64,000 bases of DNA, from assembly GCA_018257865.1 (NCBI GenBank), contig JAEUBA010000003.1, positions 1 to 64,000 on the forward strand, given 5' to 3'. Under the pieces are notes generated by a model. It was not told where the DNA came from, did not search any database, and saw nothing but the letters and a program-made list of their open reading frames with translations. Shown piece after piece: positions 58,901 through 64,000 of the stretch (positions within the stretch are counted from its first letter, which is position 1; the number at the start of each line of letters is the position of its first letter). Source of the DNA: Stereocaulon alpinum. Its lineage: Eukaryota > Ascomycota > Lecanoromycetes > Lecanorales > Stereocaulaceae. The translations under genes and the position numbers were made by a program.

Positions 58901-60255
58901 GGTAAAACTCTTTTGAGAAGTAGAGCCTGAATCACTACTCCCGTAAGAGGTCGGAAGACCCATGCGATAGTGTGATGGGGATAACAAGGCTCCGGAAGAT
59001 ACATACCCATCGCTAGGATGACACTTGTGTAAGCAAAGAATGTCAATGCAAGTCCGCCTAGTGTCCCTTTTGGTATAGCCTTGCTGGGGTGCCTCAGATC
59101 CCCAGACATACTCGCCCCGGCAAAGATCCCCCCAGTCGCAGGAAACAGAATGCCGAAGAGGTCCTGAAAATTTTCTTTGCCATGGCGCTGGCTTCCGTCT
59201 GCGTGCCTGGTGAGTTTCGGCAGAAGATTATCAATGAATGTCCGACTGCTAAGGCCAGTATAGTCGATGCGAGATTCGCGGTTGTGAAAGGACGGTTGAA
59301 CCAAAGCTGTGAATGGTATACTGAAAGTAGCTAATAAGAGAACGGCGAGTAGCCCATTGCTGCATCTTGCAAAAAGAGAGCTGCCAGCCAGACAAACGGC
59401 GGTGCAGGTGATGAGAACAATGGTAGCCCACAGATATTGGTACCAAAATCCTTCGGGTAGCCAGCTCGCCCAATTTCCAGCATTTTTACCAAAATTTGCC
59501 TTCAGACAGTCTATGAGACCAACAGCATTCATGCCAGTATTGAAAACGAAGCCGAGATAGAAAACAACGCCGATGCTTCCTCCAAACTCTGGCCCCAATG
59601 AGCGTGATATCAAGTAATAGGCCCCACCACCGCGTACAGTCCCATTGGTCGCAATTGCTGAAATGGATAGCGTAGTCACAAGGTTGATAATATATGAAAT
59701 AGTCAACATAGCCATCATGCCAATCACGCCACTCTGACCTAGAATGAAGCCAAAGCGCAGAAACATCAGAATGCTCAAGACATTCAGTGTAGTTGGGACA
59801 AAAACCCCAGAGAATGTTCCAAGTTTATCTGAGCCTCCTATTGGCCTAGGCATAGACCCAACCTTGGGTCCAGGAGTATTGCCATCTTTTGTCCCAGCAT
59901 TTTTGTGCATCTGTACCGTCAAGGATGTATCTGCGAGTCGTCCTTGACCGGTTCGGCGCCACCCACTCGAAGATCGTTTTCTAGGTAAAGGCCTATTATT
60001 GCTGCCTCCGAAGTAGCCGAGTATCTTCCTTGTAATTTCATTGCGACGTGGCGAAGGATGGGTAGAGCTCGTTATAGGTTCGTAGGGTTTCGTCGAAGTA
60101 CGAGAGGGCAGTAGTGGGCGTCGTTCTTCGGTAATGGACGAAGCTTTGGAGAGTCGTCGATTCAGCTGTGCAGCATCATCGGTCGCTGTACGCGTTAAGA
60201 AGTTCGACCTTGTACGGGGTGGCATCCTCCTAAGAGGTGCTCTGTTGTCTGCCAT
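55925..60255 (-). CDS. Cation-chloride cotransporter (SLC12 family, Vhc1-like)
   Basis: Model: complement of 55925-57673, 57718-57746, 57803-57992, 58044-58407, 58458-58775, 58823-58838 and 59007-60255, seven exons, 1304 aa. The hydrophilic N-terminus (~150 aa) is followed by about twelve membrane helices: LGTFSGVFVPTTLNVLSILM, VRGGGAYYLISRSLGPEFGG, GILFPATGGIFAGASMSGDL, SAKLLQALARDNLLPG, then SAPNFRPSFHYFNWYTA. These are signature stretches of the SLC12 family. The long cytosolic C-terminus includes RPQILLFVNDPRHQ, the NIVILKGPYNLD segment and an acidic/Ser-rich linker. Yeast Vhc1 is a vacuolar K+-Cl- cotransporter; location here is inferred. Exons of 16 and 29 nt are needed for frame. Intron 57993-58043 (51 bp) has no in-frame stop. 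It is divergent from the Avt3-like gene. Confidence 0.92.
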
Positions 60256-61034
60256 GCCTGCCACTGGAATGAAACGCTGCAGCCTTCGGTAGTCTTAGCC
60301 CTTTGTTCAAGCTATAACAGTTTCGATGGAACTTGGGAAAAGGTTCAGGCAAGTAGGTTCGAGCCATGGTCTTGACAACGATGGCCGTTCGGAGTGCGAA
60401 CCGTCGACCGGTTCTCAACCAAATCTTCTCTGGAGCTCCGCATGTTCCATTTGCACGTCTTAGGAATCCAAGAAACAGAGTCTCCGCAAGTGAAAAACAT
60501 TAAGATTGAAGGCGAGTGACAGGTTTGTCTCGGCATACTACTCGGAATACTACGTAGGATACACTCAACGTCAATGACGATGTCATGTCCGAGCGTGCAC
60601 AAAAGCAAAGAACTGGTGCCAAGTGGGGGGAAAGAGCGGCCCCCACGCCTGCCCGAGAGGCCAGAACTACCTATAGGTACCTTAAGGTACGTACCTAAGT
60701 CAGCCCTGTGCGCATCCCACGTCAATAATAGTGGATTCTCCCGCATATACAAGTCTTACATCTCTTTCAGTCCTTTCTGCAGCCAACTATACATGTATTG
60801 TAAAGCTCTGCCCTGAATTCTCTCATTACCGATGGACTTTCTCATACCTCAGCCGGATGTTTCAACGCATTAGATTGTTTTGCTAGACCGAACAGGACCG
60901 AGTCACATAGGCATTGCCATAGCGCGTGATCCCATCCTTTTTCAGATTATCGCACATGATGGCCGCGTATTGAAGAGAGCTTCTACCGACATGACGGAAA
61001 AACTTGGCCTTTTGTTACAGAATCTCCAAGATCA
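60256..61034. promoter_or_regulatory. Divergent promoter region, cotransporter/Avt3-like
   Basis: 779 bp. A palindromic cluster of ACCTA/GGTACCTTAAGGTACGTACC lies at 60667-60699. No gene is supported inside. Confidence 0.5.
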
Positions 61035-63434
61035 ATGCCAGAAGCGAGCACCATGAACGGTCGAGGACAGAATTCATCACCCTCTAGGCCTCGGCCTGTA
61101 CCCAATTCCAACCCTGCCTCTCGTGACCGGCCGCCCTCTGAATCGACTTCTCGAGACGCTTCAACAGCTCGATTAGCGTCTCCAATTCCCTCCTCTAGTG
61201 CTCACGGCACTCCCCCGGTCCGTCAAGTACCTACACCTGCTCAACTACATTCTGGTAGCCAAACGCCTTTAGCCGGAGCTGAAGCTGAGGGCTCTCATTC
61301 TTTGCCGGGTCCTGGACAGTCAGCGCTTGCAGCTGCATTGCAGAATACCTTGGGAAGAAGCCCCCCAAGATTCGGAACCCCACCTGTCCGACCTCTCTCC
61401 CCAGGTACTAGCGGGGCTACGCTGCAGAGTAGCGGACCGCAGACGACATATGGATCTTTCGAAAGCAGGTCTGGCCAAGCTTTCGGGAGACGCGTATCGG
61501 CCATACCGGGTGAAGACCCAAAAATTGTAAAGCGACACCTAGTGCAGCCGTCAAACCTCGATGGGGGAATCGACAATGGAGAGAGCGCTTCCATCCTAAG
61601 CAAAAAGTCGTCGAAGGCCAACATTCCAAGTTCACAACGCCACAATCTTGCAACTGCTACTGGCGATGACGAGTTCTCTAGCTTGCAGCTCCAAGGCGGT
61701 GACGTAACTCGTGAGATGTATCGATGGGCCAATGACGCAGAATCACCAACTCAAGGCGGGCGGGCGAAACGAAGTAAGAGCTGGCATATCACACATGCTG
61801 AACTGGAGGATGAGACTCCCGAGGCTAGCGCTATCAACGTGCCTGGTGGCTTTCGGAGGGAGTATCTCAGGAGGCAAGCTCCAAGCCCATCTGTTGAACA
61901 CGGCGAAATCAATACTGGGGTCGGGTCTCGACAAGGGGTAGCTCGGAGGCGTCGCACGCCAAAGGTACATACAAGCAACTTCTATGAATTCCTCACCATC
62001 CATGGACATTTCGCAGGGGAGGACCTTGCGGAAGAGGACGAGAATGGATACGATGATGCTGATCCATATGTTGAAGGAGACTACGAGCAGGGTGGTATTG
62101 AAGGGGAAGATGGTGAATCTGGAGAAGGGAGCGCTTTACTGAGGCCCCGCACGAATGGACCGGCGCGACGAAAGCCGAAGAACAATAATACTCCGACAGG
62201 GGCAGCCCTCTTGCTGCTGAAATCGTTCGTTGGAACTGGTGTCCTATTCCTACCAAGAGCATACCTCAACGGTGGAATGATGTTCAGCAACTGCGTCCTC
62301 TTGTTCGTAGCAGGACTGAGCTACTACTGCTTCATACTGCTGGTCAACACTCGTCTTAGAATCGAGGGCTCTTTTGGCGATATGGGTGGTATATTGTACG
62401 GCAAGTGGATGCGCGCCTTGATCTTGGGCTCCGTCGTCCTTAGCCAAATCGGGTTTGTCGCTGCTTATATCGTCTTCACCTCAGAGAATATGCAAGCATT
62501 TGTCCTGGCAGTATCCAATTGCCGATCCTTCATCGATATCAAAGGCATGGTGTTCATGCAACTCATCATCTTCCTTCCGCTCTCCCTCATCAGAGACATC
62601 GGCAAGCTTGGGCTCACAGCCTTCCTTGCTGATGCCTTCATCTTCCTAGGACTGATCTACCTTGCCTATTTCGACATCAGCACGCTCAAAGCCAACGGTA
62701 CGGCTGATATTGTCAATTTCAATCCTCGAGATTGGACGTTGTTCATTGGCACCGCAATCTTCACCTTTGAGGGAGTTGGCTTGATCATCCCAATACAAGA
62801 GTCCATGAGAAACCCTTCTAAGTTCCCTCCTGTGTTGGCAGGTGTCATGATCGTCATTACAGTTCTATTTATTGGTATAGGAGCGTTGTCTTATGCAGCA
62901 TTTGGGTCGGCCACAAAGACCGTGGTACTCTTGAACCTCCCTCAAGACAACCATTTCGTCAACGCCGTTCAACTACTCTATTCACTAGCCATCCTACTCT
63001 CAACGCCGCTTCAATTATTCCCAGCAATCCGTATTATGGAAACCGAGCTGTTCTCTCTCAGCGGTAAGCACAACGTGTGGATTAAATGGAAGAAAAACGG
63101 CTTTCGGTGTACCTTGGTAGTGCTCTGCGCGTTCATTGCGTGGATCGGCGCTGGTGACCTGGACAAGTTCGTTGCTTTGGTGGGGAGCTTTGCTTGCGTG
63201 CCGCTTGTCTATGTCTATCCGGTATGTCTGTCTCCTTGTATCCTACACTTGTATGACTAATGCATCTAGGCCGCGCTTCACTACAAGGCTGTGGCTCGAA
63301 CCAGCACGCAGCGGATCGCAGACATTGCTCTGGGTGTATTTGGAATGGTTGTGATGATATATACGACCGCGCTGACAGTTCAGAGCTGGGCAAGAGGGTC
63401 AAGTGGCAAAGTTCCAGGCTATTGTGATGAATGA
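61035..63434 (+). CDS. avt3: Vacuolar amino acid transporter, Avt3/Avt4 type
   Basis: Model: 61035-63221 and 63270-63434, 783 aa, with a 48-bp intron in phase 0 (YVYP-AALHYKA). The first ~385 residues are hydrophilic, rich in Ser/Pro, with an acidic patch just before the membrane part. The transporter core starts ALLLLKSFVGTGVLFLPRAY, the AAAP-family opening, and continues with about ten to eleven helices, including IFTFEGVGLIIPIQESMRNP, a hallmark of this group, and TPLQLFPAIRIMETELF. Family knowledge: yeast Avt3 and Avt4 export neutral amino acids from the vacuole to the cytosol. Length and the long N-terminal tail agree. The direction and substrate here are inferred from the family. Confidence 0.92.
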
Positions 63435-64000
63435 GTAACGTCTAGAATGTGATTTTCGTGTCTGAATCCTGCATAGCGAAGCATAGCATTGTATAGATAG
63501 ATACCACTTGGTCACGGAAGATGTTCATCATTAATATCAGGGTTCAAGCCTTCTCACTCATGATGGTTTGAGGTCAACCCCTAGATTCGCTATCGTCAGA
63601 AAGTCTCGGATATTATACCACCGCGATGTGCAAAAGCCGCTGAAAGCAATTATTACTTTGTCATTAGAACCCAATTCTAGACTTCCCTCAAGTTACGATC
63701 TGATGGACGCTTATTTGTGCATTCAGACACTGCAATTGGAATTGCTAGAGGGAAAAGTCATGGGCTACGAACCGTACTCGCCCGACATAGGCAGGAGGCA
63801 GACAAGGCGTAGAGGCTAGTGTGAATAACCGGAGATAAGCGCATTTCCCTTGAATTTCTTTGAGCCAGCATCATAATTATTTTCTTCTACGCAGCACTTC
63901 GATTCAGCGCCATAGTTTTCGGACCAGAACTATGGCCCAGTCTCAAGTGAGGATACAATTATCCACTCGACATCCCGATATCTCACTACGAGAAAATCCA
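63435..64000. other. Window end, no gene seen
   Basis: 566 bp after the Avt3-like gene. A frame at 63568-63819 lacks an ATG start and any family feature. The sequence runs off the window. Confidence 0.45.

Noticed and set aside
60360..60430. Possible tRNA-like arm (GGTTCGA-type words)
   Set aside because: No complete cloverleaf with acceptor stem and anticodon loop could be drawn.
61295..61732. Minus-strand 145-codon frame
   Set aside because: Antisense to the disordered N-terminus of the Avt3-like gene; no family match recognised.
63568..63819. 83-codon frame at the window end
   Set aside because: Starts at TTG, with no domain and no splice or promoter support.

Overview
The window is nuclear DNA of a filamentous ascomycete (Pezizomycotina). 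Nearly every gene is split by short GT-AG introns of about 45-100 bp with CTAAC/CTGAC-like branch sites. The gene content is typical of that group: INSIG, an ATP-grasp pyruvate carboxylase, fungal STAND/NLR proteins and a Vid21-type NuA4 subunit. AT-rich, stop-riddled repeat DNA suggests repeat-induced point mutation (RIP). I cannot fix the class from sequence alone. There are no bacterial operons, no CRISPR array and no rRNA genes.

Layout. 1-~960 is AT-rich, RIP-like relic DNA. 2.1-14.9 kb is dense in housekeeping genes: vid21/EAF1 (-), MAK11 (+), eIF2-gamma (+), mitochondrial pyruvate carrier MPC1 (-), SmB (-) and ribosomal protein L11 (+). 14.9-35.3 kb is gene-poor and accessory in character: small or disordered unknown proteins, a short predicted secreted protein, a tail-to-tail pair of NLR genes (hydrolase-NB-ARC-TPR at 23.3-27.5 kb and hydrolase-NACHT-ankyrin at 28.2-32.6 kb), an unknown conserved protein, and a 783-bp inverted-repeat transposon. 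35.8-63.4 kb returns to core genes: a ZW10/Dsl1-type tether (-), an M16 metalloprotease (+), mitoribosomal bL34m (-), INSIG (+), clathrin heavy chain (+), pyruvate carboxylase (+), a cation-chloride cotransporter (-) and a vacuolar Avt3-type amino-acid transporter (+).

How genes relate. The core genes are individually transcribed and share no pathway, although several are divergent pairs on short promoters (vid21/MAK11, SmB/RPL11, ZW10/M16, bL34m/INSIG, cotransporter/Avt3). ZW10/Dsl1 and clathrin both serve vesicle traffic. MPC1 and pyruvate carboxylase both handle pyruvate. The most unusual biology is the convergent NLR pair: both proteins begin with the same kind of serine-hydrolase domain but use different NTPase and repeat modules, a layout seen in fungal self/non-self recognition loci. 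Gene models were built by hand from splice signals and reading-frame continuity. Every multi-exon coding sequence given here sums to a multiple of three.
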